Below, piece by piece: positions 1 to 9,427 of a stretch of DNA of 64,000 nt. Numbering within the stretch: the first letter of the stretch is position 1; every line of letters begins with the position of its first letter. Under the pieces are notes generated by a model. That model was not told where the DNA came from. It did not search any database and worked only from the letters and a program-made list of their open reading frames with translations. The DNA is taken from NCBI GenBank assembly GCA_019456165.1, contig VRUJ01000014.1, forward strand, positions 1-64,000. Reading direction: 5' to 3'. The stretch comes from Chloroflexota bacterium (GTDB lineage Bacteria; Chloroflexota; Anaerolineae; Anaerolineales; UBA11579). Position numbers and translations under genes: made by a program.

Positions 1-1
1 A

Positions 2-70
2 CCACGAAAAATTCTAAACTTCTATAAACCTGATGAAGTAATTAACAACATTGTTGCACTAAAAGTTTGA
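2..70 (+). pseudogene. C-terminal end of a transposase-like ORF (IS30/IS3-like tail), truncated by the window edge
   Basis: Frame 2 reads PRKILNFYKPDEVINNIVALKV*, similar to the 'PRK.L.(W/Y)KTP.EVF' tails of DDE transposases. It may be intact outside the window. Confidence 0.45.
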
Positions 71-83
71 AGCCACAGATATA

Positions 84-107
84 AAAAACCTCACTAATCT
101 AGTGAGG
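84..107 (-). terminator. Rho-independent terminator for the minus-strand sigma / zinc-finger pair
   Basis: CCTCACTA-atc-TAGTGAGG hairpin (89-107) followed on the minus strand by a T run (aaaaaa on + strand). Confidence 0.7.
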
Positions 108-152
108 TGGAATTATTAGAAAATAACAGGTTGTGTGAATATTAGCGGAATT

Positions 153-398
153 TTAGCTTATGTCAGCTTCCAAAGCTTCCAAAGCAAGAAGTAAAGCCTC
201 AAATTCCTCGCCACAACTGCCGCACATTTCAAGGTGGTGTTGCACAAGGGGCAATACCTTTGCGGGATCTTCCCCGTTTTTCAGCATATCTGCGAAGCGG
301 TGTAGGTATTCATAGCATGTGTCACATCCGATTTCATCTGGACGCGTTGCTGCTATTCCCATAATTACTTTCTTCATTGTTTCAGATTTGAACTTCAT
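153..398 (-). CDS. Small soluble zinc-finger (putative anti-sigma, ZAS-like) protein
   Basis: 81 aa; HHLEMCGSCGEEFEAL matches the Hx3Cx2C anti-sigma zinc-finger pattern; directly downstream of an ECF sigma gene. Confidence 0.6.
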   Translation of the reverse strand: MKFKSETMKKVIMGIAATRPDEIGCDTCYEYLHRFADMLKNGEDPAKVLPLVQHHLEMCGSCGEEFEALLLALEALEADIS

Positions 399-463
399 TA
401 TTTGATACCTTTTTTGTGTTCTCTTATAATTACATCAGTTAGACGAAATGGAAACAACCGGTC

Positions 464-1093
464 TTACTTTTTTTCAAATAAAGCTAATAATTCTTTTGCT
501 GTGATTCCAGAAGTTTCTTCAAGTCGGCGCTGCAGTGTTTGGCGAGCATCGTGCATCAATTTGTAAAGCGCGTTGCGGTTGGTACCCAGGCGCTGGGCAA
601 CCTCTTCCATTGGCATGCCGCCTTGGAGCACAGCTAACATAGCAGTACGCTGTTTTTCTGTTAGTTCTTCATTAATTAATCGTTCAACAATTTCAAAGAC
701 CTCATTTTGAGTAGCTTCTAATTCTGGACTGGCTGAAGGATCAGTGAGTATGGCAGGAGTGTATTCATCTCCTTCACTAGTTTCAATAATGGTCTGTAAG
801 GATACATCTTTCCACCGCCGGCGGCGCAGTTCAGTGAATGCTACGTGTATAGTTACTTTTTGCGCCCAGGTAGTAAACCGGCTTTCCCCCCTGAAGGTTT
901 CCAAACTTTTTAGTACTTTTAATAATGCTTCCTGAACAAAATCCTCCACGAGTGCATCCAAGTCAGTCTGCACTCGTCCAGAAAGCGCAGCTCGCAGACC
1001 ACGGATTAGGATATTACGAAGATCTGTTAGTGCCTCGTCAGAGACTGGCGCCCTCAAAGAGTCGAGCCAGTCCTCATTGCTCCGTTGGTTCAA
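464..1093 (-). CDS. ECF-type RNA polymerase sigma factor
   Basis: Region 2 (DFVQEALLKVLKSLETFRGESRFTTWAQKVTIHVAFTELRRRRW) and region 4 (LTEKQRTAMLAVLQGGMPMEEVAQRLGTNRNALYKLMHDARQTL). Confidence 0.9.
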   Translation of the reverse strand: MNQRSNEDWLDSLRAPVSDEALTDLRNILIRGLRAALSGRVQTDLDALVEDFVQEALLKVLKSLETFRGESRFTTWAQKVTIHVAFTELRRRRWKDVSLQTIIETSEGDEYTPAILTDPSASPELEATQNEVFEIVERLINEELTEKQRTAMLAVLQGGMPMEEVAQRLGTNRNALYKLMHDARQTLQRRLEETSGITAKELLALFEKK

Positions 1094-1240
1094 ATGTGAA
1101 ATTCTCCTACTTTAGTGTGCTAATATAATACCCCAACTTAGAATTAAATGCATGTGTCTATAAACTTAATATGTTTGAGAATTCTCCTTGACAACGTGAG
1201 CGACTTGCGGTTGATGAACCTCAATTTAGGAGGGGGTTAA

Positions 1241-1606
1241 TTAAGATTCCAGGCGGCCTGTTTTCTTTTCGGATTTATCCTCCACCCCCGGACCATCCAT
1301 TACAAACATCATCGGGATGTTTGCTAAACTAATGATGTCACCGGAATAAAGAACACCTTCTTCTATTTTTTTGTTATTAATAAAAGTGCCGCCGGTAGAT
1401 TTTAGATCGTAGATCATAAATTGATTGTCTTTGTAATGAATCTCGGCGTGTTCTCGTGATACGAGACTATCTTGAATAACAAGATCGTTTTCCAGTTTAC
1501 GTCCAATAGTGGTTATTTTGCTGCGGATTGGGACAACCTGAGTGTTAATTACCAAATATACATTTTCTGGTAATTCGGGATCTTTTTCAGATGGTAATTC
1601 AGACAT
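1241..1606 (-). CDS. FHA domain protein
   Basis: IGRKLENDLVIQDSLVSREHAEIHYKDNQFMIYDLKSTGGTFINNKKI. Likely start MSELPSEK at 1606, downstream of the ORF-track start 1633, with GGAGG RBS. Confidence 0.85.
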   Translation of the reverse strand: MSELPSEKDPELPENVYLVINTQVVPIRSKITTIGRKLENDLVIQDSLVSREHAEIHYKDNQFMIYDLKSTGGTFINNKKIEEGVLYSGDIISLANIPMMFVMDGPGVEDKSEKKTGRLES

Positions 1607-1798
1607 CGTTTCCTCCACGTGGAAATAGGTCATTATTATACCATAATAAACGTGGATAAATCCGATAAATAATCTACAATATCAGGATATGAGGGGATGT
1701 TTAAATTTTTATATTATTTCATGATATGGGATGCATTTGGAATCTGCTCATTATCCTAATACTCTGTCAATCATGATTTGATAAGTTGAAGTATGCCC

Positions 1799-1888
1799 AC
1801 CTTGCGAAGGTTTATTGAAAAAGTGAGTGGTTTTACTCTTAAGAGCAGTTTTTGAACTAGAATCGGAGCATAACAACCTTCGCAAGGT
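1799..1888. repeat. Intergenic inverted repeat
   Basis: ACCTTGCGAAGGTT (1799-1812) and its inverted copy AACCTTCGCAAGGT (1875-1888); both arms are followed by TTATT. Confidence 0.7.
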
Positions 1889-1941
1889 TTATTACAACTC
1901 ATCAATTGAGTCTTGACGGATTACTAGTAGCAAAATTCGAT

Positions 1942-2898
1942 TCAAATATTTAATTCCCAATTATAGGGTCGATATTTTATTTCAGCATTTGATCCAAAAT
2001 GGCTCAACCAAAGATGGCGTTCACCTTCTGGCAGGTATTGATTTAATAATCTAAAAAGATTTGCTTTACCACCAAAATCAGCTTGATACCATTTAAAGAT
2101 TAAGGACAGAACTAATTTATCCCTGTTCTGGTTGAAAGTTACTTCGTGGTTAATGAAATTGCGTGCGGCTAAATCTAATTGTTCGTCTAGGTGATCTGCG
2201 GAATAAACCCGGATGGGGGGACAAGATTGACTCGCGCAGTTGAGCGCAAAGTGAATGCGAGCATCAATTTTGGGGATCACTCGCGCTTGCCGTGGGTCAT
2301 GGCTAGAGAAATGAGCTCCAGGAAGAAAAATATTACCGCGGTTGGCCCGTAGGATTCCGTGTTCAATATCTTCCAAGCTAAAGCGTAAGCCTCCGACATT
2401 ATAGGCTGTGCGCTGGAAAAACCGGACTATTCCCAGCCAACCTTCGGCTACGGAGTTCTGGATATTTGAACTGATAACCCCATTAATCGTCAAAGCATTG
2501 TAGAGGTTTATCCAAAACGCAGTTGCTCGGGCCCCGGTACCCAGACTATCCAGGTCTATACCTCTTAGTTGGGGTACTAGTTCTTCACAATAATTGTGAT
2601 ATTGTTCGCTCTCCCGCAGGAGTGTGTAATCCACGCGATTTCCATCGGAGTCTATCGCCAGTTCTTTGAACTCGTTAACAGCTTGTTTGATTTTGGTAAT
2701 CACTTTTTGGCTGTCAACCGGACCTATCTTATCTACTTGGGCATTAAGTACAGTGTTTGAAGAAATGTTCAGGAGTTTATTAATACTTGCCTGACGTAGT
2801 GTTATGAAAATGTCGCTTAATTTTTCAGCTAGCTGGGCGAATAGGGAGGGAATTAGGGTGTGATTCATAGATTTATTATCGCAATTAACGCATACCAA
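1942..2898 (-). CDS. DUF547 domain-containing protein
   Basis: ATAFWINLYNALTINGV ... INFALNCASQSCPP-like (IHFALNCASQSCPPIRVYSADHLDEQLDLAARNFIN). Confidence 0.8.
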   Translation of the reverse strand: MVCVNCDNKSMNHTLIPSLFAQLAEKLSDIFITLRQASINKLLNISSNTVLNAQVDKIGPVDSQKVITKIKQAVNEFKELAIDSDGNRVDYTLLRESEQYHNYCEELVPQLRGIDLDSLGTGARATAFWINLYNALTINGVISSNIQNSVAEGWLGIVRFFQRTAYNVGGLRFSLEDIEHGILRANRGNIFLPGAHFSSHDPRQARVIPKIDARIHFALNCASQSCPPIRVYSADHLDEQLDLAARNFINHEVTFNQNRDKLVLSLIFKWYQADFGGKANLFRLLNQYLPEGERHLWLSHFGSNAEIKYRPYNWELNI

Positions 2899-3053
2899 TA
2901 TAATTCTGACGAATTAGTTTATGAGGGTCTTACAACGTCTCAGGGGTCAAAAGATCACACTTCTCTAAATATTGAAAACAAGTGTTGATATTTTTTTCAA
3001 ATCCCTGCCTAATTTAGGTTACCCGGGTCTAATGACATAGGTGATGCATTTTA

Positions 3054-4655
3054 TCAATCGTAACCAAAATAGAAATAGTCGATGCAAAGGATTTCCTCAT
3101 TCCCCACATCCACGAACCAATCCCCATCTTCATTCTTTTCGGCTAAATAAGTGCGAAAACCAGACTCGCTAGAAAGGTCATCCCATCGTGAAGCAGCCCG
3201 AAAATCAGCTAAATGAAATGCTTGCCAGGGTAGATCATTTTCGTAATTATTATTGAGCGCAGCGTGGCAGGCTAAAGCTCCGGCGATGTTCTCAATAACC
3301 GTATCCTCTTCCTGCTCATTTGCACTGGCAAACAAATAGGACAAAGTTGGAACCACATCCTCAGACAATGAAGCCAGATAAGCGATATCTAGCAGCTTGC
3401 CTTCTTCGAGGCGAGTCACATTTTGTTTGGCAATGAAAGCGTCAACGTTGAGCAGGTTGAGACTGGTTGTAAAACCCACAATTGCTGCTAAGGCTGCGAG
3501 AGCGAAGGCGCGCTGGCGTTTGGATAGCTCTATTAAGACTACTGTCAGTAATAAAGCTCCCAACCAAAAAATGAAAGTGTGGGTGTAAGTTCGCAGGCGG
3601 CTGAATCCGAAAGCTTGCTCGTATAAGTTGAGGCGTTGGAAGGCAGAAACCAGCATCACTCCCACCAGCACGAACAAAGTAATTCCTAGCCCAGAGAAGA
3701 TTTGCTGCCGCTTCCCGGCTCGTTTTGTTATTAAGCTCAAACTCAAGAATAGAAGTAGGCTGAAGAAAGCCACCGCTACCAGTTCGAAAAATCCACGCCG
3801 GGCGTATTCAGCATAAGTGAATCCATCTATAGCGATATTGACAATGCCACCAAAGAAATAACGGATTTGGATGAGAACAAAAGAGAAAAATAAAGCCACC
3901 ACGCTTCCAAGGACTATTGTAGCTTCGGTGAATCCCAAAAATGGTGATAATCTTGGCTTTCCATCACTGGGGAGATTTTCATCATCACTTTTATTGATAG
4001 CATGGATATACACTCCAGCGAGTAGATATCCTGCGAATAGGATCATTATCATACGGAAGATATATTCTGTGAAATCCTCAATGAAAAAAATATCAAGAAA
4101 ATCACCTACGCTTTGAGAAAAAATTGGATCAGCAGAAGATAGTAGCGCGGTAAAAATAATAATTACTGGAAAAGCCAAAATCAAACCACTTACTACAGCA
4201 AATATATTTTTCCAATTGAGAAATCTTTTCTTCTGGGTTGATTCTGAATCCCGCGGAGTAACTAACATGTCCGCTGGTCTCCAGAGGGAGCTGAATATCA
4301 ATGAACTTATTCTTGTGAGATAATCGCCCAGGCTGTAAACCAACCAACGCCCTCCACGAAAAGTGCTCGCTAGAATCGCCATAAATAACAATGTCAGAAT
4401 GCGGTTTAGAAAGGTGGTCAGCGGTTCACCGCGTATTAAACTCATCACAGCAAAAAATGTGATCGGAATCAATAGCCAAAGCGTACGGTGGGCAGCTTGA
4501 ATCCCTTCTCCTCGAGCTAAGGCAAATCCGGTCGCTAAGCATAATGCTGTAAATATTGCAAAGTTGATTCCCGGTGGTTTTTTCCAAAATAGATAATCAA
4601 AGATCCAACCTAATGCTAGGGCTGAGATGAAAAGTGAGTTTGTTTTTTTTAGCAT
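3054..4655 (-). CDS. DUF4173/DUF4153-like polytopic membrane protein
   Basis: Multiple TM segments; ARRGFFELVAVAFFSLLLFLSLSL and 'NVDAFIAKQNVTR' resemble the DUF4173 family. Confidence 0.7.
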   Translation of the reverse strand: MLKKTNSLFISALALGWIFDYLFWKKPPGINFAIFTALCLATGFALARGEGIQAAHRTLWLLIPITFFAVMSLIRGEPLTTFLNRILTLLFMAILASTFRGGRWLVYSLGDYLTRISSLIFSSLWRPADMLVTPRDSESTQKKRFLNWKNIFAVVSGLILAFPVIIIFTALLSSADPIFSQSVGDFLDIFFIEDFTEYIFRMIMILFAGYLLAGVYIHAINKSDDENLPSDGKPRLSPFLGFTEATIVLGSVVALFFSFVLIQIRYFFGGIVNIAIDGFTYAEYARRGFFELVAVAFFSLLLFLSLSLITKRAGKRQQIFSGLGITLFVLVGVMLVSAFQRLNLYEQAFGFSRLRTYTHTFIFWLGALLLTVVLIELSKRQRAFALAALAAIVGFTTSLNLLNVDAFIAKQNVTRLEEGKLLDIAYLASLSEDVVPTLSYLFASANEQEEDTVIENIAGALACHAALNNNYENDLPWQAFHLADFRAASRWDDLSSESGFRTYLAEKNEDGDWFVDVGNEEILCIDYFYFGYD

Positions 4656-4872
4656 ATCTCGGTTTCTCCAGGGATATTTTTGAATCTAATATTAGACTAC
4701 ATGTGCCGGAGTTTCAAGAGCTTGAGTGTCTCTGTTTAAGCGCCTGAGTGTGAGTTTGGGGATGAAAGCTGAGAGGCTGGACAAAACAAATAAAAATCCT
4801 GCAAAAAATGCAGGATATAAAAACTCTATGAATCCCCAGAAGGGAACTTTTAGGAAATTAATTCTAAATGGT

Positions 4873-5025
4873 TCAGCGAAGGAGAGGGGCGAGCAGCATT
4901 GATAAGATCACTAAAGCGCCAAACCCGTAGAATACGATCTGGCTGAAACTCATGCGCGTCTTTCGAGGTGTGGTCAATTCCCGGTGTTTCTTAACATTCC
5001 TCTTTTTTTTCTTTTTCTGTGCCAT
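4873..5025 (-). CDS. Small Lys-rich single-TM protein (50 aa)
   Basis: MAQKKKKKRNVKKHRELTTPRKTRMSFSQIVFYGFGALVILSMLLAPLLR*; ATG preceded by GGAG; below the ORF-track length cut-off. Confidence 0.6.
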   Translation of the reverse strand: MAQKKKKKRNVKKHRELTTPRKTRMSFSQIVFYGFGALVILSMLLAPLLR

Positions 5026-5110
5026 GGTCTGCTCCGTAATTTTTCAAGATTGGATATTATTATTTTACTATGTTCCTGCAGGTTTTCCAAGCCTTCTCGG
5101 GTTTATTAAT

Positions 5111-5527
5111 TTATGTGAAGAAACTTATCTCTCCACCATTTCCACTTCTCTTTTGGGCAGCGGCGAGAGCTTTATCAATTGCAGATTCGATTTCGTCCAA
5201 GGTCGCAGGCTTCAACACAAATGCATCTGCACCCAGATCGTAAGCTTCATTTACTTGAATATCGGTGAATTCCGACGAAAGCATAACTACTGGCAGGTCC
5301 TTAAATTCAGGTTTCATACGCAAGAATTCAAGCATATCCATACCTGAGACCTGAGGCATATTGATATCTAGCAAGATCAGGTCTGGCTTTGCTTCCTCTG
5401 TTAGCAGAGCTTCTGATGCTTTAGGGGCAGTCAAGAAAGATTTCACTTCATACCCAAGCAAATTCAACATCAAGCTGATCACGTTGAGCATTTCTTGGTC
5501 GTCGTCAATGTGCCAGGCAGTCTTCAT
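5111..5527 (-). CDS. Single-domain response regulator
   Basis: IDDDQEM ... LILLDINMPQVSGMDML ... VMLSSE ... FVLKPA. Confidence 0.9.
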   Translation of the reverse strand: MKTAWHIDDDQEMLNVISLMLNLLGYEVKSFLTAPKASEALLTEEAKPDLILLDINMPQVSGMDMLEFLRMKPEFKDLPVVMLSSEFTDIQVNEAYDLGADAFVLKPATLDEIESAIDKALAAAQKRSGNGGEISFFT

Positions 5528-5545
5528 AATGTTTAGCTCTTTATC

Positions 5546-7411
5546 CTAATCCAAATATTCTTTTATTGTGTAGGCTAGCCCTTGATCAATTCCTTGAACG
5601 GTAGCTAATTCTTCGATTGAGGCTTGCTCAATTTTCTTGATCGAACCAAATTCTGTTAAAAGTATTCTGCGTCGTGCGGGGCCAATGCCTGGGATGCTGT
5701 CTAAGCGTGATGCTAACCCAGTTTTGATCCGGCGTCTACGGTGAGCTGTTATCGCAAAGCGGTGGGCTTCGTCTCGGATGCGTTGCAGCAAGAAAAGACC
5801 CTGTGATTTGCGCGGTAGTAGTATACTCCGTTTACGCCCGTGCACGAACAGCTCTTCGTTACGTTTGGCTAATCCAGCGACCATTATTTTGCTTAATAGA
5901 TCGAAAGCCTCCAAAACAGCTACTGCTCTGCTCAATTGCCCCTTACCTCCATCCACTATCAATAGATCTGGCAAACGGCTAAAAGACTCGTCTGGCTTTT
6001 TCCCCGGTGTTTTGGCTAACTCTTGTGCTGCTTGCCAGCGGTTGAAGCGCCTTTTTAAAACTTCTTCCATACTGGCGAAATCGTCTGATCCTGAAACTGT
6101 CTTTATATTGAAGCGGCGGTAATGTTTTTTGGTAGGGACTCCCTGCTCAAAAACCACCATGCTGCCTACAGCAGCGGTCCCTTGTGTATTAGAAATATCA
6201 TAACACTCTATTCGGTTCAGCGGAGCTTCCAGCTTCAGCGCTTCTTGCAGCTCTGCCAGCGATTGGGTCTGGCGATGACGGTCTGCTTCCCAGCGGAGCT
6301 GCAATGCAGAAAGTGTTTCGGCCGCATTTTCCGCAGCCATGCGAATCAGGTCCTTCTTTTTGCCCCGCCGCGGGATTTTGATTTCAACTTTACCTCCCTC
6401 ACGCCTCTTTTCAAGCCACTTTTTGATGATGTTGGCTTCTTCGATCTCATTTGGCAATAAAACCTGGGGAGGAACACTGGCAGCTTTATCGTAAAATTGT
6501 TTGATGAATTCTTTGATAACGTCCGGATCTTTAGCATCCTCGGTACCTTCCATTAGGAAATATTCTCTGCCAATTAGTTTGCCGGAGCGAATGAAAAACA
6601 CCTGAACGCAAGCTTCGCTTTCGTCCCGAGCCATAGCGATAACGTCTGAATCAACATAATCTGAGGATACTACCTTTTGTTTCTCGACCACGTTTTCAAT
6701 CGCTTTGAGTTGATCGCGGATCGTAGCTGCCTGTTCAAAACGCATATCTTCTGACGCTGTTTGCATATCAACCTGTAATCGTGAGGTGATTGGCTCGGTG
6801 CGCCCCTTCAGGAACTGCCCAAGATCATCAATCATCTGACGGTAGGTTTCTTGGTCAATCTTTCCTATACAAGGCGCTGTGCATAATTTGATATCCAAGT
6901 AGAGACAGGCGCGGGTATCATTTCCCGTAATCGTGCGGTCACAGGTAAGATATGGAAAGATATGCCGCAGCACGTCCAAAGTTTTATGCACCGCCCAAAC
7001 ACTTGTGTAGGGGCCGAAATAGCGTGAGCCGTCTTTGACCATGTTGCGGGTTACAGTTATTTTGGGGAAAGGGTCTGCCCAATGCACTTTGATGTAGGGG
7101 TAACGCTTATCATCCTTAAGACGCACGTTGAAATGCGGTTTGTATTTCTTTATCAGATTCATTTCAAGGATTAAGGCTTCAAGCTCAGACCCCACCACAA
7201 TCCAATCGAGATCGGCAATTCGGCTCACCAGCTTACGAGTTTTACGGTCTTGCTGTGCGCTAGAATGGAAATAAGAGCGCACTCTGCTGCGCAGGTTGAC
7301 CGCCTTGCCAATGTAAATTACCCGGTCATTGGTGTCCCTCATTAAATAACAACCGGGTTTTAATGGTAGAGACTCGAGCAGGGCTTTGATTTCAGGTGAC
7401 GCGCTCAACAT
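5546..7411 (-). CDS. uvrC: Excinuclease ABC subunit C
   Basis: LKPGCYLMRDTNDRVIYIGKAVNLRSRVRSYF (GIY-YIG), UVR motif, ECYDISNTQG, HhH C-terminus. Confidence 0.97.
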   Translation of the reverse strand: MLSASPEIKALLESLPLKPGCYLMRDTNDRVIYIGKAVNLRSRVRSYFHSSAQQDRKTRKLVSRIADLDWIVVGSELEALILEMNLIKKYKPHFNVRLKDDKRYPYIKVHWADPFPKITVTRNMVKDGSRYFGPYTSVWAVHKTLDVLRHIFPYLTCDRTITGNDTRACLYLDIKLCTAPCIGKIDQETYRQMIDDLGQFLKGRTEPITSRLQVDMQTASEDMRFEQAATIRDQLKAIENVVEKQKVVSSDYVDSDVIAMARDESEACVQVFFIRSGKLIGREYFLMEGTEDAKDPDVIKEFIKQFYDKAASVPPQVLLPNEIEEANIIKKWLEKRREGGKVEIKIPRRGKKKDLIRMAAENAAETLSALQLRWEADRHRQTQSLAELQEALKLEAPLNRIECYDISNTQGTAAVGSMVVFEQGVPTKKHYRRFNIKTVSGSDDFASMEEVLKRRFNRWQAAQELAKTPGKKPDESFSRLPDLLIVDGGKGQLSRAVAVLEAFDLLSKIMVAGLAKRNEELFVHGRKRSILLPRKSQGLFLLQRIRDEAHRFAITAHRRRRIKTGLASRLDSIPGIGPARRRILLTEFGSIKKIEQASIEELATVQGIDQGLAYTIKEYLD

Positions 7412-7591
7412 AAATTAGATTTTATCATGCTCAGTAGGCTTAGCAATGTTACGCAAGAACGATATTTTGTAATCGGGTCTCCAGGTGTGAGGTTTTGGTA
7501 GGTTTATTGTCTCAGATTTAGTATTTAAGGCTTTATTAATATTCTATTAAACAAATTATTATTAGAATATCGTTAATATCGATTTTGCTAC

Positions 7592-7621
7592 TTGACTCAC
7601 CCCCCAAATTTATTGTATATT
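7592..7621 (+). promoter_or_regulatory. Putative sigma-70 type promoter for the ABC operon
   Basis: TTGACT (7592-7597), 18 nt spacer, TATATT (7616-7621). Confidence 0.55.
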
Positions 7622-7720
7622 CTTACGTGGCAATTACTTTTCCAGCGCCGGGCAAGTTAACATTAACGGTAGCTGGGTTTTTATTGTGACCATCAAATAA
7701 ATAATTTTTCAGGAGTAATT

Positions 7721-8683
7721 ATGATCCAGGTTAAAGGACTTAGCAAGGATTATGGAAGCCGCGTGGCTATTGAGGATTTGAATTTTAATGCCAAGCGCGG
7801 CGAGATCTTAGGTTTTCTTGGCCCAAACGGCGCCGGGAAAACCACTACGATGCGGATTCTTGCAGGCTATATGCCTCCAAGTGAGGGGAAAGCCACAGTG
7901 GCAGGATTTGATGTGGTGGAAGAATCAATGGAGGTTCGCAAGCGGGTCGGCTATCTACCTGAAAATGTGCCCTTATACGGCGATATGACAGTTTATGATT
8001 ATCTCAAATTTATGGCCGATTTACGCCAAATCGAAGAGCGCGAAGAGCGTATTTATGAAGCCATTGAGACGGTAGGATTAGAAGAACGCGCTTTTAGTTA
8101 TATTGGAAAACTTTCTAAAGGCCTGCGCCAACGCGCCGGGCTGGCACAAGCCTTGCTGCATGAACCAGATGTCCTCATTTTAGATGAGCCTACGATTGGC
8201 TTAGACCCAGCCCAAATTATAGAATTTCGCAAGCTCATCCAAAACATCGGAAAAGAACGGACTGTGATGCTTTCAACCCACATCCTTTCTGAGGCTCAAC
8301 AGGTTTGCGACCGCGTATTGATCATCAATAATGGTCAGATTGTTGTGGAAGATTCCCCAGAGAATTTACAGGCTCGTCTGGCGGGCGCTCAACAAGTGGC
8401 TTTGCGTGTAGATGGAGATGATGATGGCCTGGATAAAGTCTTAAATAAGGTAAAGGGAGTAACCCGTGTGCAGCGAGAGAAAGATGGTAGCTTGGTCATA
8501 GAGACCAGTTCGGGCAAAGACGTGCGGCCAGAAATGGCACGCGCAATCATAAAAGCAAAATACGATCTCTTGGAGATGCGACCGGTTGGTATGAGCCTGG
8601 AGGATATCTTCTTGGAGTTGACGCGGGAGAATGCTGGCCCGCCCGAATTAATGGATGATCAAGAATATGAGGAGGCAGAATAA
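7721..8683 (+). CDS. ABC transporter ATP-binding protein (GldA-like)
   Basis: Walker A GPNGAGKTTT, signature LSKGLRQRAGLAQALLHEPDVLILDEPTIGLDP. Confidence 0.95.
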   Translation: MIQVKGLSKDYGSRVAIEDLNFNAKRGEILGFLGPNGAGKTTTMRILAGYMPPSEGKATVAGFDVVEESMEVRKRVGYLPENVPLYGDMTVYDYLKFMADLRQIEEREERIYEAIETVGLEERAFSYIGKLSKGLRQRAGLAQALLHEPDVLILDEPTIGLDPAQIIEFRKLIQNIGKERTVMLSTHILSEAQQVCDRVLIINNGQIVVEDSPENLQARLAGAQQVALRVDGDDDGLDKVLNKVKGVTRVQREKDGSLVIETSSGKDVRPEMARAIIKAKYDLLEMRPVGMSLEDIFLELTRENAGPPELMDDQEYEEAE

Positions 8684-8686
8684 CTC

Positions 8687-9427
8687 ATGTCAAAAATATG
8701 GACAATAGCCCGGCGAGAATACAAGCAGTATTTTACATCCCCAGCCGCTTATGCCGTGGCTGCAATGATCCTACTAATAATCGGGTTGATATTTGTTTCT
8801 GAGGTTAGCTCGGGAATTGATTCTTTCGGTCAATATGTACCAGACGTGATAAACATTATTTTCCCGATTTCATTTTTATTCTTATTTGCAATACCAGCAA
8901 TCACTATGCATGTTTTCAGCGAAGAAACAAACTCGGGCACAATTGAACTTCTACTCACAGCCCCTATTCGTGATTGGGAAGTAGTAATTGGAAAGTGGTT
9001 GGGAGCGTTTTTATTTATGCTCACAATAATTGGGACTACCTGGGTTTATCCAATCGCCTTGAATTATATGATTGACCCTGGAATCGATCAGGGTGTGCTG
9101 CTGAGTGGATATCTCGGCCTGGCTTTTGTGGCAGGAGTCTTTGTTGCGATAGGTGTAACAATTTCAACCTTTTTCAGCAGCCAGGTGGCAAGTTTTATAA
9201 CTACGATGGGAGTTTTTATCGTAATGTGGTGGTTGATTCCTATACCTGCTAGGCTGGGGGGAACTGCGTGGGCAGAGTTAATGAACTACTTGGATTTCAA
9301 CAGCCATTTTGCTGCGACTCTGGCAATAGGGACTATTGCCTTGAGCGATATAGTCTACTTTGTGAGTGTGATCACCTTTGCTTTACTGGTCGGTACTGTT
9401 TCTCTGGAAACCCGGAGGTGGCGATAA
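8687..9427 (+). CDS. ABC transporter permease (GldF-like)
   Basis: IARREYKQYFTSPAAYAVAAMILLIIGLIF; ...FSEETNSGTIELLLTAPIRDWEVVIGKWLGAF. Confidence 0.92.
   Translation: MSKIWTIARREYKQYFTSPAAYAVAAMILLIIGLIFVSEVSSGIDSFGQYVPDVINIIFPISFLFLFAIPAITMHVFSEETNSGTIELLLTAPIRDWEVVIGKWLGAFLFMLTIIGTTWVYPIALNYMIDPGIDQGVLLSGYLGLAFVAGVFVAIGVTISTFFSSQVASFITTMGVFIVMWWLIPIPARLGGTAWAELMNYLDFNSHFAATLAIGTIALSDIVYFVSVITFALLVGTVSLETRRWR

Noticed and set aside
744-1128. Plus-strand ORFs 744..935 and 925..1128
   Set aside because: They lie antisense to a clear ECF sigma gene; low-complexity translation with no family motif.
4952-5347. Plus-strand 131-aa ORF
   Set aside because: Overlaps the response regulator and the minus-strand small ORF; composition (Phe runs) looks like a reversed Lys-rich coding segment.
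9268-9426. N-terminal extension of the GldG-like ORF
   Set aside because: Overlaps the permease in another frame; ATG at 9427 immediately follows the permease with good context.
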